DNA of 45,345 bases from Rhodobacter sp. (GTDB taxonomy: Bacteria > Pseudomonadota > Alphaproteobacteria > Rhodobacterales > Rhodobacteraceae): positions 1-45,345 of the forward strand of contig JAJDOB010000024.1 in the NCBI GenBank assembly GCA_022340385.1, in the 5' to 3' direction. The notes under the pieces were generated by a model that was not told the origin of the DNA, did not search any database, and worked only from the letters and a program-made list of their open reading frames with translations. Positions within the stretch are counted from its first letter, which is position 1; the number at the start of each line of letters is the position of its first letter. Position numbers and translations under genes: made by a program. This document shows, piece by piece, positions 1 to 7,654 of this stretch.

Positions 1-8
1 TCCGCCCA

Positions 9-224
9 ATTCTGTTGAAAAACTCGGATATCGTCGGGCCACAGTTTTCTGCCAAAATTGAGCTGGAACTGACATCTCGATCAGAAGCGCTGCAGGAGCT
101 CGTGTGGTGCGCGGTCAGAGGCGAAAGGCAAATTTGGCCGACCCCCACGATCAAAACTACTAGGGGTCCTGTATCGTTCAAGAATTCCACAACTTGGCGT
201 GAAATCAGAGTTTTTCAACAGAAT
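9..224. repeat. Segment bounded by a perfect 17-bp inverted repeat (MITE-like or IS remnant)
   Basis: Bases 9-25 (ATTCTGTTGAAAAACTC) are the exact reverse complement of 208-224, and matching continues inward imperfectly for several more bases. The 182 bp between the arms hold no recognisable transposase; the only open frame (15-245) begins inside the left arm, runs through the right arm and resembles nothing known to me. An end sequence of the type GAGTTTTTCAACA is common at termini of insertion-sequence remnants, which is recollection rather than a search. It may be a non-autonomous element or IS scar at the left border of the recombinase cassette. Confidence 0.5.
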
Positions 225-360
225 ACGCCCTTTTCCCAGAAATGACTGGACTTCCGCTCCTCAGGACGCGGTACTGAAATAGCAGTTATCGCCCGGGATC
301 GCCGGGCTCCACTCAGTACAAGGCGGGGGATCGGCCTTCGTCTGCAGAGTGGAGAAAACG

Positions 361-621
361 ATGACTGATATGACCAGTTCGCGTGCAGCGAACGCCGGTT
401 TCAAACCGGCCAGGAAGACAACACGCCGCGAGCAGCTGAACAAGCTCCTGACGCGCAAATCCGGCGCCACGATCGCACAGATCCAGAAGGCGTTCGGCTG
501 GCAGCCGCACACGGCAAGGGCTGCAATCTCGGCACTGCGCAAAGCCGGGCATCCAATTGAGCGCGACGACTCAGGCAAAGGGTCTGTCTACCGGATCCTC
601 GAAGTGGGCCGCTCCCTATGA
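361..621 (+). CDS. DUF3489 family small DNA-binding-like protein
   Basis: An 86-aa protein of the DUF3489 family. After a basic N-terminus (KPARKTTRREQLNKLL) comes the family signature GATIAQIQKAFGWQPHTARAAISALRKAG, which reads as a winged-helix/helix-turn-helix. The start is ATG 361, with GGAG six bases upstream; a GTG at 349 in the same frame lacks a ribosome site. Its stop overlaps the next start (ATGA at 618-621), so it is co-translated with the DUF2924 and recombinase genes. In that setting it may be a repressor or accessory factor for the recombinase; that role is inference. The molecular function of DUF3489 is not established to my knowledge. Confidence 0.85.
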   Translation: MTDMTSSRAANAGFKPARKTTRREQLNKLLTRKSGATIAQIQKAFGWQPHTARAAISALRKAGHPIERDDSGKGSVYRILEVGRSL

Positions 622-1031
622 ATGCTGAACGCGCCGGTGAGCTTGATCTGTCGATATTCCAGATCAGTGGGATGGAGCGCGCCGGGTGCCTGGCGCGCTG
701 GCGGGAGATATTCGGACGCTCACCGCCCAAATACCTCTCACCGCAGTTCATGCGGCGGGTGCTGATCTGGGAGGTGCAGACGCGGATCCTGGGCGGGCTG
801 TCAGCAAAGACCGAGCGCCGCATCAAACAGATCGCCTCCGGCAAGGCTCCGCCCGCCAGGGCAAAGCCAGGATCACATCTGGTGCGGGAATGGAACGGGC
901 GCACCTGGCAGGTCGAGGTGGTCGATGGCGGCTATGTCATGGACGGAAAAACCTGGCGGTCCCTGTCGGCCATTGCCCGACACATCACCGGGGCCCACTG
1001 GTCCGGGCCTCGTTTTTTCGGAGTGAACTGA
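618..1031 (+). CDS. DUF2924 family protein, recombinase-associated
   Basis: A 137-aa protein matching DUF2924: an N-terminal half with WREIFGRSPPKYLSPQFMRRVLIWEVQ and a C-terminal half with GSHLVREWNGRTWQVEVVDGGYVMDGKTWRSLSAIARHITGAHWSGPRFFGV. The C-terminal block, with its pattern of a short beta segment, a (W/Y)xSLSAIAxxITG motif and a closing aromatic, looks like RAMA-type modules associated with restriction-modification enzymes. That resemblance is my reading, not a search result. Its start overlaps the DUF3489 stop (ATGA), and its stop overlaps the recombinase start (TGATG at 1029-1033). DUF2924 genes commonly sit beside large serine recombinases, so an accessory DNA-binding role is likely but unproven. 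Confidence 0.85.
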   Translation: MNAERAGELDLSIFQISGMERAGCLARWREIFGRSPPKYLSPQFMRRVLIWEVQTRILGGLSAKTERRIKQIASGKAPPARAKPGSHLVREWNGRTWQVEVVDGGYVMDGKTWRSLSAIARHITGAHWSGPRFFGVN

Positions 1032-2659
1032 TGCGTCAGATCCGCTGCGCCATCTACACCCGCAAAAGCTCTGAAGACGGGTTGGAACAGGACTTCAATT
1101 CGCTCGATGCACAGCGTGAGGCCTGCGAGGCCTATATCGCCAGCCAGAAGCACGAAGGCTGGAAGCTGCTGCCGGATCGCTATGATGATGGCGGGATATC
1201 GGGCGGTCATCTCGACCGCCCGGCGTTGCAGCAACTGATGCACGCGGTGGATGAGAAGCGCGTCGATCAGATCGTGGTCTACAAAATCGACAGACTGACC
1301 CGCTCCCTTGCCGACTTCGCCAAACTGGTGGAACGGCTGGATGCGGCGGAAGCCTCTTTTGTCTCGGTCACGCAGAGCTTCAACACGGCGACGAGCATGG
1401 GGCGGCTGACGCTCAACGTACTTCTGAGCTTTGCCCAGTTCGAGCGTGAAGTAACGGCCGAGCGTATCCGGGATAAGATTGCGGCTTCGAAGCGCAAGGG
1501 ATTGTGGATGGGTGGGAATGTTCCACTTGGCTACCAGGCGGATGGCCGGACGTTGAAAATTGATGAAGGTGAGGCCGAAACGATCAGGAAGCTGTATGAG
1601 CTCTATCTGGAACATGGCACAATCCGCGAAGTGAAGGAACGCGCAGGGGATCTCCGCCTCAGATCTCGCCGCCGCGAACGTGCGGGCGGTCGCGTGTCAG
1701 GAGGAAAACCCTTCGACCGGGGGCACATCCATCACATCATGATCAACCCAATCTATGCCGGGCGGATCCGGCACAAGGGTCAGGTCTATGAGGGGCAGCA
1801 CCCTGCGATCATTGATCCGGCGGTGTGGGATCAGGTTCAGAAGATGCTGGAAGGCGGAGCAGCAAAGGCACGCGGCACCAGCCGAAAAGCAACCAGATCG
1901 CCACTGGCTGGCAGGCTCTTTGACGAAACCGGAGATCGTCTGACACCCAGCCACAGTCGCAAGAACGGCAAGCGCCTGCGCTATTACATCTCCCGCAGAT
2001 TAGTGACGGATCGTAGCAGGAAGCACCCGGATGCCTGGCGGTTGCCTGCGGAACAGGTTGAAGGGTTGCTGGCCGATCTTGTGGTCCGGTACCTGACCCG
2101 CTCTGATGCGGCTGCTTCGATAACGCAAAACATGTCAGCGGCAGAGATCGTTTCGGCGACGGAGAAGCTGGGCGCCCGCAGAAATGCAGCTGAATACCTG
2201 TCTCTGATCGAACGCGTTGATCTGCGGCCAGGCTCGCTGACGGTACTGCTGGAGCAACGTGCTCTGGCTCAAAAGACTGATTGCCGGTCCGATCAGGTCA
2301 AGCCGGGAGGTCTCATGATTGAAGCTCCATTCCAGATGCGCCGGCGCGGCGTCGAGTTGAAACTGCATCTGGGCGATGCTCCACCGGAGGTCGATCCCAC
2401 GTTGGTACAGAACATCGTGAAGGCGCGCCGCTGGCTGGGTCTGATCATCGACGGCGAAACGTTCACCGAAATTGCACAAGCCGAAGGCACCTCTAAACGC
2501 CGGGTTCAGGATGTCGTTGATCTGGCATTGTTGGCACCAGGAGTCGTGGATGCCATCACCTCGGGTGAACAGCGCGATGGCCTCACCACGGATTACCTGA
2601 TCAAGACGGGCTTCCCCGCTGTCTGGTCAGATCAGTACGAGCAGTTCGCCGCGCTCTGA
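1031..2659 (+). CDS. Large serine recombinase (resolvase/invertase N-terminal plus Recombinase domain)
   Basis: A 542-aa site-specific recombinase. The N-terminal catalytic domain begins AIYTRKSSEDG, where Ser13 in the YxRxS motif is the expected nucleophile; DGGISGGHLDRPALQQL and YKIDRLTRSLADF supply the conserved arginines. QFEREVTAERIRDKI is the start of the long E helix, followed by a Recombinase domain (around RGHIHHIMINPIYAGRIRHKG) and a C-terminal region. I see no clear four-cysteine zinc ribbon. The frame stays open upstream to 686, but ATG 1031 is chosen because it opens the conserved domain and overlaps the DUF2924 stop. Such enzymes integrate or excise phages and islands, yet no phage or cargo genes follow. 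The product looks complete. Confidence 0.93.
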   Translation: MRQIRCAIYTRKSSEDGLEQDFNSLDAQREACEAYIASQKHEGWKLLPDRYDDGGISGGHLDRPALQQLMHAVDEKRVDQIVVYKIDRLTRSLADFAKLVERLDAAEASFVSVTQSFNTATSMGRLTLNVLLSFAQFEREVTAERIRDKIAASKRKGLWMGGNVPLGYQADGRTLKIDEGEAETIRKLYELYLEHGTIREVKERAGDLRLRSRRRERAGGRVSGGKPFDRGHIHHIMINPIYAGRIRHKGQVYEGQHPAIIDPAVWDQVQKMLEGGAAKARGTSRKATRSPLAGRLFDETGDRLTPSHSRKNGKRLRYYISRRLVTDRSRKHPDAWRLPAEQVEGLLADLVVRYLTRSDAAASITQNMSAAEIVSATEKLGARRNAAEYLSLIERVDLRPGSLTVLLEQRALAQKTDCRSDQVKPGGLMIEAPFQMRRRGVELKLHLGDAPPEVDPTLVQNIVKARRWLGLIIDGETFTEIAQAEGTSKRRVQDVVDLALLAPGVVDAITSGEQRDGLTTDYLIKTGFPAVWSDQYEQFAAL

Positions 2660-2720
2660 GGCAATACCTACCGACATTTATCCAAACTCGTACCGCCGGA
2701 ATCGCGAACTGAGACTTGTG

Positions 2721-2748
2721 CCGGGAATCGGCGCGTATTGCGCCCCGG
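2721..2748. terminator. GC-rich hairpin between the recombinase and tRNA-Gln
   Basis: The gap 2660-2842 holds no credible gene. GGCGC (2730-2734) pairs with GCGCC (2740-2744) around a 5-base loop, and CCGG (2721-2724) can pair with CCGG (2745-2748). No T-run follows on either strand. It could end the converging recombinase and tRNA-Gln transcripts, or belong to the island border. Confidence 0.3.
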
Positions 2749-2842
2749 TTCGCGTCTCACACGGAAACCCCGCACGCTAAGCCCCCGAAAACACGCCACT
2801 ACTGCGCGGCAACCTCTCGGTGTCTGAAATCGGCGAAGTGCG

Positions 2843-2917
2843 TGGCTGGGGTGGTAGGATTCGAACCTACGATACACAGTACCAAAAACTGCTGCCTTAC
2901 CACTTGGCTACACCCCA
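2843..2917 (-). tRNA. tRNA-Gln (anticodon TTG)
   Basis: Read on the minus strand, the 75 bases form a complete cloverleaf. The acceptor stem TGGGGTG pairs with CACCCCA, followed by the discriminator G and an encoded CCA. The D-arm region is AGCCAAGTGGTAAGGC, the anticodon loop TTTTGGT carries TTG, and the T-loop is GGTTCGAATCC. It closely resembles E. coli tRNA-Gln. The gene lies downstream of kdsA and has its own promoter. Its 3' end faces the recombinase cassette, but I found no duplicated 3' tRNA fragment that would mark an attachment site. Confidence 0.97.
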
Positions 2918-2928
2918 ACGGTTCGCGC

Positions 2929-2957
2929 TAATTACGCGGCTCAAGCGGGTGCTTCAA
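2929..2957 (-). promoter_or_regulatory. Promoter of tRNA-Gln
   Basis: On the minus strand TTGAAG (2957-2952) and TAATTA (2934-2929) are separated by 17 bp. The discriminator after the -10 is GCGCG, and the mature tRNA begins 11-12 bases further on. A good -35/-10 with a GC-rich discriminator is the usual pattern for growth-regulated stable-RNA promoters. Confidence 0.6.
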
Positions 2958-2970
2958 GTCCCTCCTTGGC

Positions 2971-3000
2971 AAAAAAAGAGCGATATTTCGAGGTTCGCTC
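2971..3000 (-). terminator. Intrinsic terminator of the capsule/kdsA transcript
   Basis: On the minus strand, immediately after the kdsA stop, GAGCGA (3000-2995) pairs with TCGCTC (2983-2978) across an 11-base loop. It is followed by seven T residues (2977-2971). This is a classical Rho-independent terminator and separates kdsA from the tRNA-Gln promoter. Confidence 0.8.
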
Positions 3001-3001
3001 G

Positions 3002-3835
3002 CTAAACCCGGATGGGTGAGGCCTTGGCGAGCTTGTCGTAGCGCATGAGATCGGCGATCAGGGCCGGCATCTGGCCCAGCGGAATCATGTTTGGCCCGTC
3101 GGACGGTGCGCGATCCGGGTCCTCGTGCGTCTCTATGAACACGGCAGCGATTCCGGCCGATACCGCGCACCGCGCCATCAGCGGCGCGAATTCGCGCTGG
3201 CCACCGCTTGAGCCGCCCAAACCGCCGGGTTGCTGCACCGAATGGGTGGCGTCCATCACCACCGGGTAACCGGTGGCGGCCAGTTGCGGCAGGCTTCGCA
3301 TGTCCGCGACCAGCGTATTGTAGCCAAAGCTGGTGCCGCGTTCGGTCAGCAGGATGCGGTCGTTGCCGGTGGATTGCAGCTTGGCCACGACATTGGCCAT
3401 GTCCCAGGGCGCCAGGAACTGGCCCTTCTTGACGTTCACCACAGCGCCGCTTTCGCCCGCGGCAACCAGCAGATCGGTTTGCCGGCACAGGAAGGCCGGG
3501 ATCTGCAGCACGTCCACGGCCAGCGCCGCAGGGGCACATTGGTCGGGCAGGTGCACATCGGTCAGGACCGGCACATTCAGCGCGGTGCCCAGATCCGAAA
3601 GTATCTTTAGCCCGGCATCGATGCCGGGGCCGCGTTTGCCGCTGGCAGAGGTCCGATTGGCCTTGTCAAAAGACGCCTTGAATATATAGCCCGCGCCGAC
3701 ATTGGCGCAGGCTTCTGCCATTGTGCCGGCGATCATCTGGGCGTGATCGGAGCTTTCCAGCTGGCATGGCCCGGCGATGACCGTCAGCGGCAGATCGTTT
3801 CCGACCCGCAGGTCTGCGATGGCGACTTCCTTCAT
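3002..3835 (-). CDS. kdsA: 3-deoxy-8-phosphooctulonate synthase (KDO-8-phosphate synthase)
   Basis: A 277-aa enzyme of normal length that condenses phosphoenolpyruvate with D-arabinose 5-phosphate to KDO-8-phosphate. KDO is needed for lipid A-core and for the lipid linker of many exported capsules. Family motifs visible are AGPCQLES (residues 21-28), FKASFDKANRTS, LTDVH, LQIPAFLCRQTDL, the KKGQFLAPWDM substrate loop and VMDATHSVQQPGG. The ATG lies one base after the kpsE-like stop (TGA-C-ATG), so the genes are co-transcribed. That supports a link to capsule synthesis, although it could also serve lipopolysaccharide. A strong intrinsic terminator follows. Confidence 0.97.
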   Translation of the reverse strand: MKEVAIADLRVGNDLPLTVIAGPCQLESSDHAQMIAGTMAEACANVGAGYIFKASFDKANRTSASGKRGPGIDAGLKILSDLGTALNVPVLTDVHLPDQCAPAALAVDVLQIPAFLCRQTDLLVAAGESGAVVNVKKGQFLAPWDMANVVAKLQSTGNDRILLTERGTSFGYNTLVADMRSLPQLAATGYPVVMDATHSVQQPGGLGGSSGGQREFAPLMARCAVSAGIAAVFIETHEDPDRAPSDGPNMIPLGQMPALIADLMRYDKLAKASPIRV

Positions 3836-3836
3836 G

Positions 3837-5477
3837 TCAGGCAGACACCTGTTCGCGCAGGATCGAGGCGGTCAGCGAAATCATCAAGTAGATGCCGCCG
3901 AAGATCAGAAATGCCAGGATCGTGTTTTCGAAAGCGCGGGGATAGGCGGCGGTATCCGGCGCGATCGGGTTGACGCCGGTTTCCAGATAGCGGGTCTGGC
4001 GGTTGGCCTCGATCCGTGCGGTTTCGACCTGTTGCAGCGCCTGCGTCATCAGCAACTGCCGGGTCTGAAGGTCGGTTTCCGCCAGCCGCAATTCGCCAGA
4101 GACACGCGCCAGCGACGAGGTGTTCGATCCGCTGACCGTAAGCTGCGAACGCAGTTGCGCGATCAGGGATTCCAGCCGCCGGATATCGCCCTGGGTGCCA
4201 TCGACGCGGGCCCGGTTCGGGCGCTGGTTGTCCAGCAACTGCTGTAATGTCAGGCGTTTTTCGGCCAGCTGGGTCTCGAAATTCGCCACTTGCGTCATCA
4301 GCGCCTGCGATTCGCTGACCGGGTCCAGCACGCCGACGCGTTCCTGCAATTCCAGTACGCGCTGTTGCGCCGCCAGCATCTTGGCCTCTGCCAGATCAAA
4401 GCTTTCGAGCGCGCCCTGCATCTGGTCGGCGCGAAGCCGCTGGGTCAGGTTGTCGACCTGCTCTTCTGCATAGTGGATCAGGCGTTCGGAAAACTGCCGG
4501 CTGACCTCTGGATCGGCGGCGACCACTTCCATCTTGATGACGCCCTCGGTGGGGTCATAGCTTATTTTTACGTTTTTCTTGAATACCTTATAGGCCTTTT
4601 CCTTGCTCGCATCTGGATCCAGCCGCTGCAGCGGGTCAATCTCGGGCTGGCTGAAATGGCTGACAAAACCCAGGTCTTCCTCCAGCCGCAGCATCGCTTC
4701 GAGCGAGCCGAGATAGCCTTGTACGGTGATGCTGTCCTGCGATGTCGCAATGCTGGTGCCCGAGAACATGCTGGCCAGCCCGCTGCCGGCGCCGCCCATG
4801 CTGGGCTGGGCCTGCTGGATCACGAATTCGGACTTCGTGGCGTACATCGGCGTGGCGATGGCAAAGTAGTAATATCCGGTCAGAAACGTCGGCAGCAGCA
4901 CGAAGAAGGCCAGCCGCGAAAACAGCTGAATCAACTTGCGGCGGCGGCGGCGCACGATGTCGCGCTGCATCCGGATGATTTCGCGGGCGCGGTGATCCTC
5001 GGCCAGAACCTCGGTCGACGGAAGCTGTGGCTTGGGCACGGTCCTGGGCACGCTTTGGGCGGCGTCGCCCTTGCCCTCGGCATCGGGCACGACCAGTTGC
5101 AGCATGTTGGAGCGTTTGAACGGATCGATGCCCTGCTTTCGCAGCAGGCGCACGGCGTCGAAATCTGACGTCGGGGCCAGCCCGTTCTTTTGCGCAACCC
5201 GCCGCGCCATGCGCAATTGCCGCCCGGTCAGCCCTTCCTTGCGGATTTCGGCGATGGCGTTTTCAGAGGCAACATCGTCGGGGTCGCTGAGGGTCTCGGC
5301 GGCGGCGCCGGGGTAGGGGGTGTTGCCAAAGCCGTCATCATTGGCGCCGGGGGCGAAGGGCTGGTCGTCGATCCGGGCGGTTCCCGCCGCATCGCCGGAA
5401 GTGCGGCGCACAGCCTCGCTGGCCAGCGAGGTGCTGCGGCGGATGCGGAATTTCTTAGCTTTGGGTTTCGTAGTCAT
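3837..5477 (-). CDS. kpsE: Capsule polysaccharide export inner-membrane protein, KpsE/CtrB-like, with long N-terminal extension
   Basis: A 546-aa polysaccharide co-polymerase-type protein. A basic RRRRRKLIQLF stretch leads into TM1 (FSRLAFFVLLPTFLTGYYYFAIA), then a periplasmic domain starting YATKSEFVIQQAQ, long coiled-coil segments (AEAKMLAAQQRVLELQERV) and a C-terminal TM (AFENTILAFLIFGGIYLMISL). KpsE/CtrB proteins are usually nearer 380 aa; the extra length is a charged cytoplasmic N-terminus of about 165 residues containing LTGRQLRMARRVAQKNGLAP. Start ATG 5477 lies inside the kpsT-like gene (23-bp overlap). The frame continues to 5651 only as a shadow of kpsT. It probably couples the ABC exporter to the outer-membrane export channel. 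Confidence 0.88.
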   Translation of the reverse strand: MTTKPKAKKFRIRRSTSLASEAVRRTSGDAAGTARIDDQPFAPGANDDGFGNTPYPGAAAETLSDPDDVASENAIAEIRKEGLTGRQLRMARRVAQKNGLAPTSDFDAVRLLRKQGIDPFKRSNMLQLVVPDAEGKGDAAQSVPRTVPKPQLPSTEVLAEDHRAREIIRMQRDIVRRRRRKLIQLFSRLAFFVLLPTFLTGYYYFAIATPMYATKSEFVIQQAQPSMGGAGSGLASMFSGTSIATSQDSITVQGYLGSLEAMLRLEEDLGFVSHFSQPEIDPLQRLDPDASKEKAYKVFKKNVKISYDPTEGVIKMEVVAADPEVSRQFSERLIHYAEEQVDNLTQRLRADQMQGALESFDLAEAKMLAAQQRVLELQERVGVLDPVSESQALMTQVANFETQLAEKRLTLQQLLDNQRPNRARVDGTQGDIRRLESLIAQLRSQLTVSGSNTSSLARVSGELRLAETDLQTRQLLMTQALQQVETARIEANRQTRYLETGVNPIAPDTAAYPRAFENTILAFLIFGGIYLMISLTASILREQVSA

Positions 5478-6114
5478 AAAGCGCCTTCGCCTCTTCGAGG
5501 CTGTCAAACATGTGGAACTGTCCGTCCCGCAGCACTGCCGCGGAGCGGCAGAATTTTTCCAGTGTCTTTGGCTGGTGCGAGACCACGACAACGGTGGAAT
5601 GTTCCAGCCTTTCGCGCAGGATCGACCCTGCCTTCTTGTTGAATTCGACATCCGTGGTCGAGGGCATGCCTTCGTCGATCAGGTAGATATCAAACTCCAG
5701 CGCCAGCAGCAGCGCGAAATTCAGCCGCGACTTCATGCCCGCGCTGTAGGTGCCGACCGGCATTTCGAAATATTCGTTCAGATTGCACAGCCACCTGCAG
5801 AATGCTTCGATATAATCCGGATCAAGCCCGTACAGGCGCGCGATGTAGCGGCAGTTTTCGCGCGCGGTGTGCTTTTGCACCACGCCGCCCATGAACCCCA
5901 GCGGAAACGACACCCGGCAACTGCGCCGGATGACACCCTCGTCGGGCTTTTCAAGGCCGGCCATCATGTTGACCAGTGTGGTCTTGCCAGTGCCGTTGGG
6001 GGCCAGAATACCAAGGCTGTTGCCGACTTCCACGCGGAAAGACGCACGATCAAGGATCACCTTGCGCTGCTTACCCGTCCAGAAGGACTTGCTGACATTC
6101 TCGAATTCGAGCAT
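5455..6114 (-). CDS. kpsT: Capsule polysaccharide ABC exporter ATP-binding protein, KpsT/CtrD-like
   Basis: A 219-aa nucleotide-binding subunit. The Walker A region is GILAPNGTGKTT (residues 35-46, Lys44), the signature motif YSAGMKSRL (123-131), Walker B DIYLIDE (142-148) and the switch histidine VVVVSHQ. The N-terminal MLEFENVSKSFW and the length fit KpsT, which energises transport of finished capsule chains. The partner permease kpsM is not adjacent: upstream is the divergent Mrp promoter region. The next gene starts inside this one. The start has only a weak GGGG ribosome site. Family assignment is firm; the specific polysaccharide is unknown. Confidence 0.9.
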   Translation of the reverse strand: MLEFENVSKSFWTGKQRKVILDRASFRVEVGNSLGILAPNGTGKTTLVNMMAGLEKPDEGVIRRSCRVSFPLGFMGGVVQKHTARENCRYIARLYGLDPDYIEAFCRWLCNLNEYFEMPVGTYSAGMKSRLNFALLLALEFDIYLIDEGMPSTTDVEFNKKAGSILRERLEHSTVVVVSHQPKTLEKFCRSAAVLRDGQFHMFDSLEEAKALYDYETQS

Positions 6115-6396
6115 GCGTGCCCCGGTACTGCTTTCTCAACACTCTTCCTGATCTTCTACACCAGGCATATCTTTCAAGTCCTAACAAACACGCGATTGCG
6201 CCTGCTGGCCTTGTTTTGCTGTCTATATGGGGCGTCGGCCCCCCGTTGCGCAACAGATAACGCCCATTTGCGGCGGTTTTGGGGCGATTTGATCAGAAAT
6301 CGAAACAATCCGCCGATCAGGCCCTTGTCACCGATTTCGTCGCACTTACAGTAAGGCCGGCAGATGCGGACAGGTTGAACCAGATGCCCTGTGCTC

Positions 6397-6452
6397 TTGC
6401 ACTGGGACGACTCGATTCTATATTCTGCGCAGAATCGCTTGTGGTATACCAC
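6397..6452 (+). promoter_or_regulatory. Candidate promoter with two perfect palindromes upstream of the Mrp operon
   Basis: The 403-bp gap 6115-6517 between divergent kpsT and mnhE has no gene. A possible promoter is TTGCAC (6397-6402), an 18-bp spacer and TATTCT (6421-6426). Two perfect palindromes overlap or follow it: ATTCTGCGCAGAAT (6422-6435, nested in a wider CGATTCT/AGAATCG dyad, 6413-6437) and GTGGTATACCAC (6441-6452). The second resembles operators of FadR-type GntR regulators (TGGTATACCA). Their placement at the -10 and start point suggests repression; no regulator gene lies next to them. Confidence 0.5.
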
Positions 6453-6517
6453 GGGTTTGCGGCATCAGAAAAATGCCCCAAAGGCCAACTTTGGGGACGG
6501 ACAGGGGAAGTACCAAG

Positions 6518-7000
6518 GTGAGACTGGCCGGAACCGCACTGTTGCTGTTTGTGCTTTGGCTGCTGATGTCGGGGCTGTACAAGCCCATGATCCTTGGTTT
6601 CGGCGCGGCCTCTGTGGTGCTGGCGCTGATCGTGACACGGCGCATGGATGCGGTCGATGGCGATCGCATCGACCTGCGGCTGAAACCGCTGGGATTTCTG
6701 CAATACCTGGCCTGGCTGATGGTCGAGATCGCCAAGGCCAACTGGGCGGTGACCAAGGTCATCCTCAGCCGGGAACTGGCGACCCGCCAGCACCTGTTCG
6801 CGGTGCCCTACAGCCAGAAGACCGACCTCGGGCAGGTGATCTTCGCCAATTCCATCACCCTGACGCCGGGTACGATTTCGGTCGAGACGGAATCAGAGCA
6901 TTTTCTGGTGCACGCGGTCAATTATCACGACGATGACATCGCGGCACTGGCCGACATGGACGCGCGCGTGACCGCGACCGAGCAGGGGGCCGCCGCATGA
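6518..7000 (+). CDS. mnhE: Na+/H+ antiporter subunit E (Mrp/Mnh type)
   Basis: A 160-aa membrane protein of the MrpE family, with two hydrophobic N-terminal helices (TALLLFVLWLLMSG, MILGFGAASVVLALIV), a third near FLQYLAWLMVEIAKANW and a conserved hydrophilic end containing FANSITLTPGTISVE. GTG 6518 is chosen because GGGGAAG (6504-6510) lies seven bases upstream and the product starts right at the first helix. An upstream ATG at 6473 would add 15 polar residues. MrpE is an accessory subunit of the multisubunit monovalent cation/proton antiporter. The stop overlaps the mnhF start. First gene of a ten-gene operon. Confidence 0.93.
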   Translation: MRLAGTALLLFVLWLLMSGLYKPMILGFGAASVVLALIVTRRMDAVDGDRIDLRLKPLGFLQYLAWLMVEIAKANWAVTKVILSRELATRQHLFAVPYSQKTDLGQVIFANSITLTPGTISVETESEHFLVHAVNYHDDDIAALADMDARVTATEQGAAA

Positions 7001-7302
7001 TGTTCGCCGTGGCCGCAATTGCGATTTTCGTGGCAATGGTGCTGACCATGGTGCGGCTGTTTGCCGGACCGACGCTGTATGACCGGGTGCTGGCCACCAA
7101 CACCTTTGGCACGCTGACCGTGCTTTTGATCGGCGTCTTCGGATTTCTGACAGAGCGCCCTGATTTCCTTGATATCGCGCTGCTTTACGCGTTGATCAAC
7201 TTTGTCGGCACCATCGCGATCCTGAAATACTTCCGCTACCGGGCGATCGGCGACACCGCCCGCGCGCTGGACCGGGCAGCTGAATCGGGGGGCGAACAAT
7301 GA
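6997..7302 (+). CDS. mnhF: Na+/H+ antiporter subunit F
   Basis: A 101-aa MrpF-family protein with three transmembrane helices and the family pattern MVRLFAGPTLYDRVLATN followed by DIALLYALINFVGTIAILKYF. It is a small structural membrane subunit of the Mrp antiporter. It overlaps mnhE by ATGA and mnhG by ATGA, so translation of E-F-G is coupled. Length is normal for the family. Confidence 0.95.
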   Translation: MMFAVAAIAIFVAMVLTMVRLFAGPTLYDRVLATNTFGTLTVLLIGVFGFLTERPDFLDIALLYALINFVGTIAILKYFRYRAIGDTARALDRAAESGGEQ

Positions 7303-7640
7303 CATTTCTCGAAGCGCTGCGCGAAACCGTCAGTTGGGTGCTGATCCTGTCGGGTGGTTTCTTTACCATCGTCGGTGCATTCGGCATCTGGCGGTTCCGC
7401 GATTTCTGGGCGCGGCTGCATGCCGCCTCGATCACCGACAGCGCCGGTATGATCCTGATGATGGCCGGCATGTGCGTGCAGGCCGGGTTCACGCTGATCA
7501 CGGTCAAGCTGATCATCATCGGTGTCTTTCTCTTCATCACCGGGCCCACTGCAACCCACGCGGTCGCCAACGCCGCGCTTGTCTCGGGCCGCCGCCCGAC
7601 AGAGGCGCCGGGGCTGACCGGCACCGAACCGCAACGCTGA
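7299..7640 (+). CDS. mnhG: Na+/H+ antiporter subunit G
   Basis: A 113-aa MrpG-family protein with three helices and the conserved core GIWRFRDFWARLHAASITDSAGMILMMAGM ... FLFITGPTATHAVANAAL. It is a small membrane subunit of the Mrp antiporter, coupled to mnhF by ATGA. The next gene is not overlapped. A 61-bp spacer follows that holds an apparently damaged start region for the DUF4040 gene. Confidence 0.95.
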   Translation: MTFLEALRETVSWVLILSGGFFTIVGAFGIWRFRDFWARLHAASITDSAGMILMMAGMCVQAGFTLITVKLIIIGVFLFITGPTATHAVANAALVSGRRPTEAPGLTGTEPQR

Positions 7641-7654
7641 ACCCTTGAATCCTG

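Noticed and set aside
15-245. 76-codon open frame at the left edge
   Set aside because: It runs through both arms of the inverted repeat, has no ribosome site and no recognisable protein features.
686-1030. Upstream extension of the recombinase frame
   Set aside because: It overlaps DUF2924 in another frame and lacks homology; ATG 1031 opens the catalytic domain.
2843-2917. tRNA-Gln as the attachment site of the recombinase cassette
   Set aside because: I found no duplicated tRNA 3' segment in the window, and large serine recombinases seldom use tRNA genes.
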